Of a stretch of DNA of 64,000 nt, positions 42,324 through 53,360 are shown piece by piece (the stretch's first letter is position 1; every line of letters begins with the position of its first letter). This DNA comes from Mesostigma viride (Eukaryota > Streptophyta > Mesostigmatophyceae > Mesostigmatales > Mesostigmataceae): NCBI GenBank assembly GCA_009746045.1, contig RPFO01000305.1:22304-86303 (forward strand), given 5' to 3'. The notes beneath the pieces are model-generated. The model ran no database searches. It was not told the origin of the DNA and saw only the letters and a list, made by a program, of their open reading frames with translations. A program made the position numbers and the translations under genes.

Positions 42324-45300
42324 CCGGGTCCCCAGAAGGAGTAAAAGGGGGAGAGGGAGGGCAAGGGGGGGTGAACCGGGTATGTTACGGGAGGCATGCT
42401 AGCCCGGGGGGGGGGGGGGGGTAAGCAGCAGCAGTATGTCGTTTGGCGTGGCGACCCGCAGTGAGACGCCGGATGGGGAGTGCCCGCAGAAGCGTGCTGC
42501 GCTCTCCGTTACTTGGTACTTGGGAGGACCCTAACCCAGGGTCTTCTTACGCCCCCAACGGCGGCATGGGAAAAACAGGTGCTGATCGCCCCCACATAGT
42601 TAAGGGGGAGAAGAAAACATGGGTTGAGCCCGGCATGCTGGAGGTGGTTCCAGGCCTTCCCAGCGGAGGTGCACGACGTTGTCATCATGCTGGCCTGCAC
42701 GAGGGGCGCCGCCATGATCCGCTCTCTCGGGTGGGATCCCGCACGTGCACGGCAGTTGTGATGTACACATTGTATCACGGATATTATAACATTTTGTATC
42801 ACGGATACTGTATATTACAACTACGGCCACACGCGATGGTCGTCGGCACAGTCGGATTCCATGCATGCGGGTCACGGTGCATGCATTAGCCCACGGGTAC
42901 CGTCGTACATGTTCGCGCCGTCAATGCGCGTTGGACGCCGGTGCCGATGCCGTTGGACGCTGGTGCCGATGCCATTGGACGCGACCCCATGGGCGTGGCC
43001 TTGCATGCGCATGCAGCGCTCGGGGGGCGTGGCGTTGCATGCGCATGCAGCGCTCGGTGGGCGTGGCGGGTTCCAGGATTAGCCGCCGATACCTGTCAAG
43101 CGACGATCCATCCATCACGCAGGCCATGTGGCAAGCCGTTGTGCATTACTTAACTGCATCGTCACTTAGCTGCATCACCGCTTCTCTGCATCACCGCATC
43201 TCTGCATGGTTAGTTAACTGCATTGCTGCACTGGATCACCACGTCACTGCACGGTCGTTGCCTGGCCGTGCGGCTGCCTGGCGGTATGGCTGCCGGCTTC
43301 GTGAGGGTGGTGCATGGAGGGTCAGTCTCTCCCCACGTTGTGGCCTCTGGTGCCGCCACGCGCTGCCAGGCCACTCGCTGTGATCCTGTGGTGCCCCTCC
43401 TCGATGCACAGCCCCCTCTGCTGGGTTCATCTTTCTTGGCCTGCTGTGTGGGGATGCGGCGGCAGGGGCGGTTCGTGTCATGGACGGCGATCAGGGCCAG
43501 CAAACGTCACAGCCTGATGGTTGCCAGCAAACTCTACAACATGAATTGCGCCAGCAAATTTCACAACCGGATGCGTGCCACAGCAAGCCACAGGGGGCAA
43601 TGGCTGGAGACAGGGGCGCTCTTCCTGCAGTACATTGCGTGGGGACGAAGCAAAACTGTTTGGCGGGTCTCCTGGCCATGCGGACTGAGGAACCTGAGGC
43701 CTCTATTGGGGCAGATCTGAATTCATGATTCCCCGCTGGCTCCAGGCAGGTCCAGCCGACATGACACGCATCGACATGACATAATGCTGCGGCCGCCCTT
43801 TGCTGCTGCCCTCGTTCCGGGCATACTCTGCGCCCTCTCGGCGAGGGCGTTGTACATGAGGCCGCCAGCATGGGTCTGTTCGGGCAGCATGCGTTTTTAC
43901 AGCCAGCGTGCGTTTGTACAGGCAGAGCAGGCGTGCGTTGGCTGGGGCTTGTAGCTGGTCAAGAGCTAGCCAAAAACCACATGGACCCTATGCCCAGCAA
44001 CGTGGAAGCACCAGCTTTTGGTCGGCCCAGCCTGCGTTGCTTCTGTCCAGCAAGGGTCTGCTTTGTTCTGGATGGGTTACGAGGGTCTGCTTCGTTCCGA
44101 ATGGGTCACGAGCCCTGGGCCGGGGCGTGCGAAGGCAGGGGGCCAGGATAGCACGGGTTTCTTTTTTTTCAGGATGAGCTGGGAGCCGATCCCGTGTACT
44201 TGTGTTGCTGTGAATACAGCGATACTGGTGCTGCGGATTCGCAGGTTTGGTCTGCAAACGCCAGGGTGGGGACATGTTGGCAGGGCCAGGGGTTTTTGGG
44301 TGTCGTGCGGCAGGCGTCGGCGGGAGCGCTCTGTGACGACTCGGAGAGAGCATTTTCCGCTTGAGCGGAGACTTGTTGGTGGATCGGAGACACTTGGGAT
44401 GACCCTTTTCGAAGTTGCACTTTTGGCCGCCACACCTGTGGTGGCTGGGATATGCCCACTGGCTGCGCCATTGGCTGTTTCTTGGGTAGGGATATCTCCC
44501 AGGAGGTAAACTTTCTGGTAGGGATAGTGTAGGTCAAGCTGTGCAGATACGTCGTCCACAGCTGCACGGCTAGGTTGCAGGCGGCGAGGCCCTGTGCTTT
44601 CAGGGCTTTTGCATGTATATTTATTTCTGGCGCACGCTCCCTGTAGTTGTAGTTGTAGTTGTATGAGGGGGCTAGCTTCGTTCACCTCAGTGTCACCGTC
44701 TATGTCTTTCCTTTTGGCTTTCCCATTTTATGAGTAAAGATACGATGCATGCGAACGCTGGCTGGGGGTGCGGGAGGCTGCTCTGCCCTCTGTGGCAGCG
44801 CGGGCGTCCGGCTGAGAGCAAACCCTTATGACCGGACCTGGACAATGCCAGCGTCGGGAATGCCAGCAAACACTTAGAGCTAGATGGGATGAGTGACGGA
44901 TGCTAACAAACAGCTAGAGCTAGACTGGATGAGTGGGCAGGTGGTGACTGCCAGCAGGCACTTGCCAGGCATGTACGCAAGCGGCACCTTTTGTATTCCC
45001 TGCCCAACGCGTGCAACGTTGTGAGCCCTGTTGTGTCTGGTGTAAGCCCCTTCTCCTTTTCTTCTGTGTTGCTTTCCCGGGGGTGACAGCCCGTGATGAC
45101 TGGGCAATGCAGTGGTGAGCGAGTGCGAGAGGGGTGGTGACCGGGTTGCTTTGGCATGCTGGTTAATGGATGTTTGGTGGTGTTCCAGTTTCTCGTTCCT
45201 GTTTACCTGTAGGGTTGGCCATCCCACTCAGGTAGGGATTGGCAACACCCCGTTGTGGGTGGTATGTAGCATCTTCAGGTATTGCCTGCGGAGCTGATTC

Positions 45301-46264
45301 CATGAGTAAGTGACATGCGCACAGAAATGCCGTGAAGATGTGGTAAATTGTGGGCCCGCCAGCTCCTTGTCTGTGTGCCGTGAGGGGCCTGGGTGTATCC
45401 ATTCGACCGTAGACCTTCCAGCTTGCATGTCGTGAAGGGTACGGTGTGGGACAGGTCGATCTGCTGTATGCTGTCGCCGGGTCCTGCCACTTGTGCTCCC
45501 TAGCTTACCTGTCGAGGATGCTGTCACTCACACCCCATAAAGACCACTGCAGCGACCAAGCAGCTCTGGCTTTGCGGTGTGGGGGGCAGCATCCTCAACA
45601 GGTAAGCTAGGGCACACATATCTGGCTTTGCGGTGCGTGTGGCATCATCATCATCAGCCATGTGCCTCCAACCCGTTTGTGTCATGGACAGGTTGGGGTG
45701 GGGGGTGTTTTGGGGGCCATTCTCCCCCACATTGTGTTGGTTCTGGACATGTCGTGGGCAGGGCTCTTGCGTCGCATGGGATGGTGTTGTGCGCCGCTGT
45801 GGGTGCCCGACAAGATAACTGCATGTCTTTCCTGCTTCCTTCTGGCCTTTGTAACGGACAGTTTTCTCTTGGGTGTACTCACGTATAAGCATCCTTGTAT
45901 GGGTGTGCCGGTTTGCTGCGCATGTATGTGTGTGTATTGGTGCATGTGTGTGGGGTGGATGGTGAGTACACGTGTGCATTTGTAAATGTGGGTGCGCATA
46001 TGCACGAGTCTTATCGTTGTGTGTACGCGCGTGCATGCGTATGCCTGCTTGCAGGTGAACGGGCAGGCAGGCAGACCTTTGTTTTTCGTGTGTTTGTGTT
46101 TTTGTGTGTTGCAGGCGTGTCTGCTTGGGTGCGTGCATGGTACCATATGTGCATGCGGGCCTGTGCTTCTTTTACTGTTGTTGTTTTGGTGGGGTCAACC
46201 TGGGATGACTGCATGTATGGGGAAGGCATGCGATGCTCGGCTTTGGTGCATGGTTTGTGGGTAC
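42324..46264. other. Nearly 4 kb without a recognised gene
   Basis: No coding region I can support. Contents: a G run at 42407-42422, a 24-bp pair of repeats with GGTGCCGATGCC (42940-42980), a ~37-bp pair around the palindrome TTGCATGCGCATGCAGCGCT (42989-43065), repeated CCAGCAAAC units (43496-43560), an inverted repeat (45498-45612) and GT-rich sequence before the LINE. RNA genes or poorly conserved genes cannot be excluded. Confidence 0.45.
45498..45612. repeat. 26-bp inverted repeat
   Basis: Arm 45498-45523 (CCCTAGCTTACCTGTCGAGG then ATGCTG) pairs with 45587-45612 with one mismatch, with a 63-base loop. The right arm reads AACAGGTAAGCTAG, so each arm has a donor-like GGTAAG on one strand. 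Confidence 0.9.
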
Positions 46265-46273
46265 GTGAGCAGG

Positions 46274-49155
46274 TTAAAATTAAATTAAATTATAACATGC
46301 CTCCGTGGGGAGGTCATGGAGCACATATTTCATGATGGATGGAGGAAGCCGCGTGATCGAACTGTCCTAACTCTATCTAGAAAATCCTTCCTGCACTACT
46401 CATCAAAACGCCTCCTCCGCTGGGGGGGAGGTGGCTTGCCCACAGGGTCGGGCGTGTGCGCCTTGACAATCTTCTTCCACCGCGTCTTGTCCTGCATGGC
46501 AGTCCAAAGACGGGAGAGAGAGTGGATGCGGTGCTCAAACTGGGCTGGGACCACTAGGTCGTCCAGCAACATCTGAACGTAGTTGGTGACAGGTTTCCCT
46601 ACCCTTTTGGGAATGTCCGCGGGGCCAGGCCAGGTCAGAATGTGCCGCCCTGGCTGTCCAAGCCGCTGGGGGCCGGCCAGACCAAGGGTGGTGTCGACCT
46701 GGCTGGTGCGGGCAAGGTGTCCTACAAATGCTATCCTACGCTGCCTAATCTCGTCCGAAACACGAGGCATGCCATGATACAAAGACTCTGATGACGGACG
46801 CTCGGAAAAACCTACATTAAGGACCTGCCGGAGCATCCTGTAAACTGTGCCGTCGAGCCGAGCTGCCAGTTTGGGTGGGAGGGTCCACGCCTCGGCGCCA
46901 TACGTGAGCACCGTGAGGACGAGGACCTTGAAGAGCATGCGCTTGCGGTGCCCGTCCAGGCCCTTGGAGCGCCAGTAGGGTGTGAGCGAACGGAGCTTGG
47001 CCCAGGCAAGGCCGATGCGGGTGTCCACATCGTTGGCGGTGTCAGGAAGCCAGCTCCCCAACAGCTTGAAGCGGTCGCGGAACGGGACCTCCGTCCCGTC
47101 GAGCAGGCGCGGCAGCGGTGGTTTACTGGATGCCCCTATCACCATCGCCTCAGTTTTGACACTAATCTCCAGCCCCACCGCCCGTGCCTCCAGGCCCAGG
47201 CAGTCCAGCCAGGTCTGAATGTGCTCGGGGCTCTCGATGAGGGTGGTATCATCCGCATAAATCAGGTCGGCAAGGCGGTAACCAGGTCTAACCCCGCCGT
47301 GCTCTTTCACGTTAAGGATGTCCAAGCCTGGCTCGAACCCCTTAATTAAGAGCAGTAAAGCGCGCACGTGCCCGGCGCATGACGTGATCCACGACAATAA
47401 TGAACAGGTATGGGGACAGGACACAACCTTGCCACACCCCGTGGTGAAGGGGGAATGGTGGAGTGGTGCCCTCCGCAGTCCGCACTACTGCCTGTGAGCC
47501 CTCATACAGACGGCGAATGGCAGCAATAAACGCAGGTGGTACCCGATCCAGAGCTAGGATGGCCCAAAGAGCCTCCCAGAGAACCGTGTCAAAGGCCTTG
47601 ATATAGTCAACAAAAATGAAGACCAGCGGCAAACTGTCAGGGGGAAGTCGACGCACCTCCTCCATCAACCGGCGCGCGACAAACACAGCCATGACAGTGT
47701 TACGACCACGACGGAAACCCATCTGAGACTCACCCAGGTGTGGGTCCAGCGCGGCGCGGAGCCTGTGCAGCATCATGCGCATGAAGACCTTCAGCGCGGC
47801 GCTCTGGAGGCAGACACCCCGGTAGTTACCGGGGTCAGCAGCAGAGTCCTTCTTGTACAGCATGACGCGGATGGCCGTCTGCCACTCAGCAGGCGGAGGC
47901 TCGTCAGAGAGCAGGACACGGTTACAGAACGCCAGCAGAAGATCCCGAACCGCCAGATCAGGGGTCTTCAGCAGCTCAGCAGAAAGGTGGTCGGCACCGA
48001 CCGCCGCATCGTACCGCAGGCGAGCAAGGGCGCCGTCCAATTCCTTCAAAGTGAAGGGGGGGACGACGTCGTCAGTGGCAAGGCAGCCCTCCTGCAAGGC
48101 GGGGACTTGGTAGTCCGCGGCCGAGGAGGGGGGCGCTGGCGGCGGCGGGGGTCCGGCGACCCCGAGGCGGGCGGCCGTCTCGGGGTGAAGCGGCGGGGGG
48201 GGGCGCGAGCCCCACCGGTCAAGGAAACATTGTGGGCCAACCAGCGGTCAAGGCTGACCGGCGCCGTGCCGTCCCCCGTGTGCTCCACCGGGGTGCGCTG
48301 CCGCCGGCCGCCGAGCCGGTCGAGGTGGTACCACATGTCCTTGCCCTGGTTGCGAGCCTGGCAGGCCTTGGCATCCGCGATGCACTGGGCCGCCTCCGCG
48401 TCCTGAGCGTGCTCGTAGGCCTCCACAAGGGCGGCCTTGAGCAATGGTTTCTGCAGCGGGTCCCGGTTACGCTTGAGGCGGTGCCGGGCGGCCAAGACCT
48501 TGGGGTCCTGGCGGTAGAGCGGGCCGGGGCGATGGCGGGGCATGACCGGCAGGTGCCGGGCCGCCAGCAACGGGGCACGGGCCGCAAAGCCCGCAAAAAT
48601 GGCTGCGTTGGGGGCACCATTGTCCAGCTCGTCGACGTCCGCCCGGGCGTCCAGGGCCGACAGGTACTCCTGACGGCACTGGTTCCGCTCGTGCTCGGCG
48701 TCCGTCCAGTCCTCAGGATCTCCCTTGACCGGACGTAGAGCAGACCAGTCAGGGCGGACCACTGGGGCGCGGCGCGCGGGGACGTGGAACCGGAGCCGAA
48801 GGGTCGCGCGCACCAACCGGTGGTCAGAGCACACCGTCGGCGTGTCAAACACTCGGGTGTCCAGGACCGAGGTGCACCTGGACTGCCGTACCACCACGTA
48901 GTCCAAACAGGCCTGACGGCCGTTAGGGCCACAAAAAGTGACCAAGTCCTGTGAGGGACGTTGGAAGTGGCAGTTGACAGCAACCATCCCGCTATCCCGC
49001 AAAAAGGCAGAAAACAGGGGAGTGTTGTCGTTAGCAGTAGTGTCAGCAGGCGCAAAGCGGCTGCCAGCAGTGCCCACGGGGAGCGTGGCATTGGCGTCGA
49101 GCAGCATAACCAAAAAGTGGCGGGCCGGGGTGACCCTCTCAAGGTCATGCAAGGA
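46274..49155 (-). mobile_element. LINE copy C: ORF2 with endonuclease C-terminus and full RT, 5' truncated
   Basis: The most complete copy. Its 3' end has an AATTT/TTTAA tail (46274-46290) and the stem-loop (46296-46318). A 9-bp direct repeat GTGAGCAGG at 46265-46273 and 49156-49164 is a likely target-site duplication. The right part encodes the C-terminal half of an APE-type endonuclease (LLDANATLP, LDYVVV, SDHRLV with the catalytic Asp-His). Then come a linker, RT motifs FVDYIKAFD, GVWQGCVLSPYLF, YADD and ISVKTEAM, and the C-terminal GHLART region. Two 4-bp indels break the frame: a TTAA duplication near 47343-47350 and loss of a GATC-like tetramer near 48103 relative to the relic at 1.08 kb. 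The copy is dead but young. Confidence 0.93.
46296..46318 (-). other. LINE 3'-terminal stem-loop (copy C)
   Basis: Same sequence as in copy B: CATG, unpaired A, CCTCC, CCAC loop, GGAGG, CATG in element sense, next to the pentamer tail. Confidence 0.8.
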
Positions 49156-49164
49156 GTGAGCAGG

Positions 49165-49851
49165 TGTGTGGGTAATATTACTGGTGCACAGTGGTGGGCG
49201 TCCCCAACATCTACTGCTCCAATTTTGGTACTTTTGAAATTCCATGCCTGGAGCGCAAAGTTTGCAATATATGTGCCGTTTGTAGCTCTAGCTCTATAAT
49301 AACCTGACCAACCCCGCATTCCTCAAAGTACTTAGCACTTGTTGCCTATTCTCATTATGCGAATCACATGATTAGGATGTGCTTCATGATTGCTATTGCT
49401 CGAGATTCAATTAAGAATGATTGACATCAATAAATGATGAACCAAATAAACCAAATTAGGCCACTTGACAAGTTCATGATCCATTTAAATTGTACAATTA
49501 AGCGATTAATTAATTCATAAATCATACATTACATGGGATACCCCCGTCGACGAGCTAGTGGTACGTACAATGAAACATTTGAGTTTGTAACATGTCTCCA
49601 TGGATATATACATGTATGCTGGACCTCGCGCATCTCAGCCCTCTAAGAAATGTTATTTGAACTCAGGTCTAGATCTAAATATATACATGATCTGGATAAT
49701 ATTATACACTTCCTTAAAAGAGCATGAATCGAGCTTTACAATTCAGGACAAGGAACTCGTTTGCAAATCACGGCTGAAAGGCAAGTGCTCACAACGAAGC
49801 ACGTGCTCTCAAGGCTGTCCACCTCGTCCAACCAAGCCCGGGCGAGCTGGC
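49165..49851. other. AT-rich intergenic stretch, no gene seen
   Basis: Between the LINE target repeat and the DDE gene end. It becomes AT-rich from about 49320 with no coding region; the 3' UTR of the gene at 49852-53215 (minus) should begin at the right end. Confidence 0.4.
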
Positions 49852-52800
49852 CTACTCAACAGGTCTCTTCTTGGCCAAGTTCGTGAGCCGTTTCTCGACG
49901 TCTGTCGGAATGGTCAAGATGGCCTGGCGATTGTTAGCTGGGTTGACAACAATGGTGTGTTCGAACCCCGCGTCCATGCACAGGTAGCAATTGACCAAGT
50001 TTGGCTGTTCAGCTTGCGCATCGGCGTCCATTTTGAACATCGTCGCCATACCCGGAAATCTGTCCCAGTAGCGCACCCCCACCACCCATTGTCCCTTACG
50101 GAACAACTCCCTATCGACCTTGCCGTTTCTGTCGGCCACTCGCCTCACGAAAGTAGCGGCCACCTGATAAGGCTCCTGCAAGACTTCCGCTAGCCAATAT
50201 GGATGATCTGGATCGTGGGACTCATCACCAGAGTAGGACTCGACGGCAAAAATGTCTCGCAGCTTCAGTCTCCTTCCCATCATCGTCCTCTCTGCCTGTA
50301 GTCTGTTCAGTCGCGTCCCTGCGTGCCCCCCTTGTCCGTTTGGGTTCCTTTGCACTGGCTCCCCCAGTTTGTGGAGCTTCATCCGAGCACCTCCCACATT
50401 CCAGCCGTCCATGTCGGTCCACTCCTTTCGACAATCCCACCACCTTTCCTCGGCGCACGCACCGCCACAATAGCAGGAATACTGGCGCAGCATTAAGCGC
50501 GTCACATTCGACTTGTCCATGCGCCACCAGTGCGCCTTCTTCACTCCTTTGATTTCGCCGCGCCCTGGGCTGTAAGGAAGCACCTGCGCGTCGAAGACAA
50601 GATTTGCACAAGGGAAAGTTGAAGTTACGAGACCATCGAGCTAGTTGTGTTTTATTAAGCACTCCTGATCGCCAGGACTCCAAGAACGCCCTAGAAACGA
50701 CGGCCGGCGTAACTATTCCCTGAACGAGGACTGTACACTTAATTACCTCGGGGAACTCGAAGAAGTTACGCCTGGTCGTTGTGGTCCCGCCCACCGCCCC
50801 CGACGCCAGATTCTCCACCAACTGGGCGGCCGTCTGTTTGTCCTGGTTCTCTTCCCTGATGTGCCACCTCCTCAACATGCACTTCACAGTCCCACCAGCT
50901 CCATCCACCTCCCCCTTTCCGTGCTGCTCCCCAAAGTAATTCCACTCAAATGACTCCAGGTGCGGATCCTCCGTCAGCAGCCGGGCCACTTCCGCGATCA
51001 CATTCCTTGACTTGAACTGCATGGAGCAATTGTCCGACCACCCAATGAAGCGCTTCACCTCTACCCCTTCTGACCGTAGTGTCGCCAGGATTTTGAGGAT
51101 AGCAAAACGGAGGGCCCGCCCGTCCCTTTTCATTCCGCCCTGTCCGATGAAGTGAAACTCCCTTCTCACGACCTTTCCCGACGCTGGATCCAAGTAGCGC
51201 ACGATCCAGGGCATAAGGACGAATGTGACTGGATGCCAATACTGTGCTTGGAGATTGTGATAGGTGTAAGACTGGTAGTTCTCGGCGTAATCTGTGTGGC
51301 ATACAAGGTCCCCCACCCGCATCCTTGAGAGACATTCCTTGGAGGCGTCCGCTTGCCACCACGCGTTGAAGCAATGCTGGATGAAGTCCGGCCACTTGTC
51401 CACAATTGCCTCCTTTAGCTCCGTTGGTGTGGACTTGACGTCGACTTGCGTCAATCGCTGCCCACCAGCCTTTGCGATCTCGTCACAGTCGTCCTGCATA
51501 TGCGCAGTGTGCACATACAGAAAAGACATCAACTTCGACCCACCAATGACCTGTAGAAAGAAAAAAGACAGGACCTCAGGAAAAATTGAAAAAGAAACGC
51601 CTTGGGGCGCAACCACTCCACTAAAAATTACCTCTGGCCCAAGAACTTCAGGAAACATTGCAAAAGAAACGCCTTGGGGCGCAACCACTCCACTAAAAAT
51701 TACCTCTGGCCCAAGAACCGCACCCGGCGGCACATCCTGCATCTCGTATCTGGTCCATGAAATCAGGTGGTTGGAAGCCTCCTCCCGTTCGCATAACATG
51801 AAGTTCCGAATTCCACACTTGGGAGCCAGGCAAGTGCCCAACACACAAGCCTTACGCCGGATCGAGCAAACCCCCAACTCCTCGCCCAGGTCATGATCGG
51901 GCACCCCTTCCTCGTCGTCCAGCACCCTCCCATGCATGGGCAGATCCTCAAGTTCGCCCTGAAAAGGCTGAACCTGCGGCCGCGACGACCCCACAGACGA
52001 CCTCGAACCTCCCCCCTCCCTCATCCCCTCCACCTCACAAGTAAACTTGTTCACCCACTCTGTCGTGTGAGTGGCTTTGAAAATGGAACATGTGGGCACG
52101 GACGACCCCACGTCGAGCTGGCTACCATGATCGCACGCGTGGCATTCAGGTCCGCACTCGCATCTGGCATGAAAAGTTGCACGAAATTTGGCCAACCCCC
52201 CAACCATGGACTGCATGGTAGTGTGGTGCTGGCATGCGCACAAGTTCCGCATTTTCCACCGCCCCTTGACGCATGCGGGCATATGCTTGCAAAAAGTAGT
52301 GTATCCCACATGAACTGTGCTCTTCTGATTCGTGCGTAGCATTGACATCCCTGCCTCCGTCTCCAAAATCACCTGATTTCCCCCCCTCACACCCTCCTCT
52401 CCCTCCCCCCCCCCCCCCCCCCCCCCCCCCTCCCTACTGTCCATCCGCCGCGGTGGCTTCAACTCCGGATGGCGGGAAATGAACACTTCGTAAATCTTCG
52501 ACTTGGAGACAGTATAGTAGCGCGCACCCTCCGAAAACGCTAGTGTATGTTTGTAATCCTTTCTGGTCCATTCACAATGAACATCCTTCATGTTCGGAGA
52601 CGCCCGCGTCAAGTTATCATCCCTCCAGCACGCTTGTATCAGGGCAATGACTTCCGTCGGAAGCTCGTCTTTCCTCCTCCTCCTCTCTGGCGCACTCATC
52701 AAAAGGTCGTCCTCCCCTTCTTCCATTCCATCCCTGTGACCCCGAACAGTTGCGACAAAGCGCCTGTCAATCCCGAACGCGCGCTCCACAATCCTGTCCG

Positions 52801-53215
52801 GGACGCCCTCCATTGCCTTCGTAACAAGTCCACACAAGGCCCACCTAAGCCCACGATCCTTCTCAGATGTTCCCAAGTCGCCAAAAGCCTTCTTGATGTT
52901 ATCCCGAAGAGATTCCGCCCAATTTTCAGGAAGCCCGCCGTCACAGTTCTTCCTCTTCTTAATGCCGTTGCTCTCCGCCACCATGGCATTTAGTCTTGAA
53001 GCTGCGCAAGACAGAACCTCCGCGCTCATCTCTGGCGTCCTGTGGTTGTTTGCTTTCACGCGTTCCGCCATGATAGGAAAGATGTCATTGGCAATTTTGT
53101 ACCCCTTGTTCTCGATGTACTTGTCGCTCCAGAGACCGCGAAGTGCAGGCTCCCGGTCGTCATTGGACAAGGGACGCGAACCGTCGGAAACGGCCCCCCG
53201 CCCCGATCGCGCCAT
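49852..53215 (-). CDS. DDE-transposase-like protein with introns
   Basis: Model: complement of 51704-53215, 50747-51550 and 49852-50583, 1015 residues, both introns phase 0 (153 and 163 bp; donors GTAATT). The frame stays open through both introns, so an unspliced product is also possible. A Cys/His-rich zone (CACQHH, CECGPECHACDHG, ~350-400) suggests zinc binding. The core carries HTDYAENY (Asp ~591), WSDNCSMQFKS (Asp ~677) and HGKGEVDGAGGTVK (~711-724), an RNase H-like acidic triad pattern seen in a large family of eukaryotic transposase-derived proteins. The C-terminal exon has further Cys pairs (CYCGGACAEERWWDC; CYLCMDAG). A poly-Gly run in exon 1 (plus strand C run 52406-52430) may instead mark a further intron. 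No terminal inverted repeats were found, so mobility is unproven. I cannot name the superfamily. Confidence 0.72.
51631..51702 (-). repeat. Echo of exon 1 donor edge in the DDE-like gene
   Basis: On the minus strand the exon end CTTGGGCCAGAG with donor GTAATTTTTAG (boundary 51704/51703) is repeated with its following 50 bases; the second copy has its boundary at 51632/51631, exactly 72 bases inside the intron. Both copies keep the donor. The repeat shows as a duplicated 24-residue segment if the intron is translated. Confidence 0.9.
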
Positions 53216-53360
53216 CAGACTTTGGTCAGACGGCAGCTGATTTTTTTCGCCTCTTAATCCCGCGGCACCGAAAGCCCTGAGGATGAGTAATGATAAATAA
53301 TCACCATTAAAGACACGACGAAAACGATGGGCATCAAACAAGAACGACAAGCGTCATTAA

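Noticed and set aside
42324-46264. Several 100-200-codon open frames, e.g. 43223-43720 and 44018-44509
   Set aside because: No domain, no intron structure and no codon pattern like the confirmed genes; similar lengths are expected by chance in GC-rich DNA.
50584-50746. Reading the DDE-like frame straight through to 50225
   Set aside because: Splicing from GTAATT at 50746 to AG at 50584 joins in phase to a 244-codon exon with Cys motifs; the unspliced tail is basic, low-complexity and lacks motifs.
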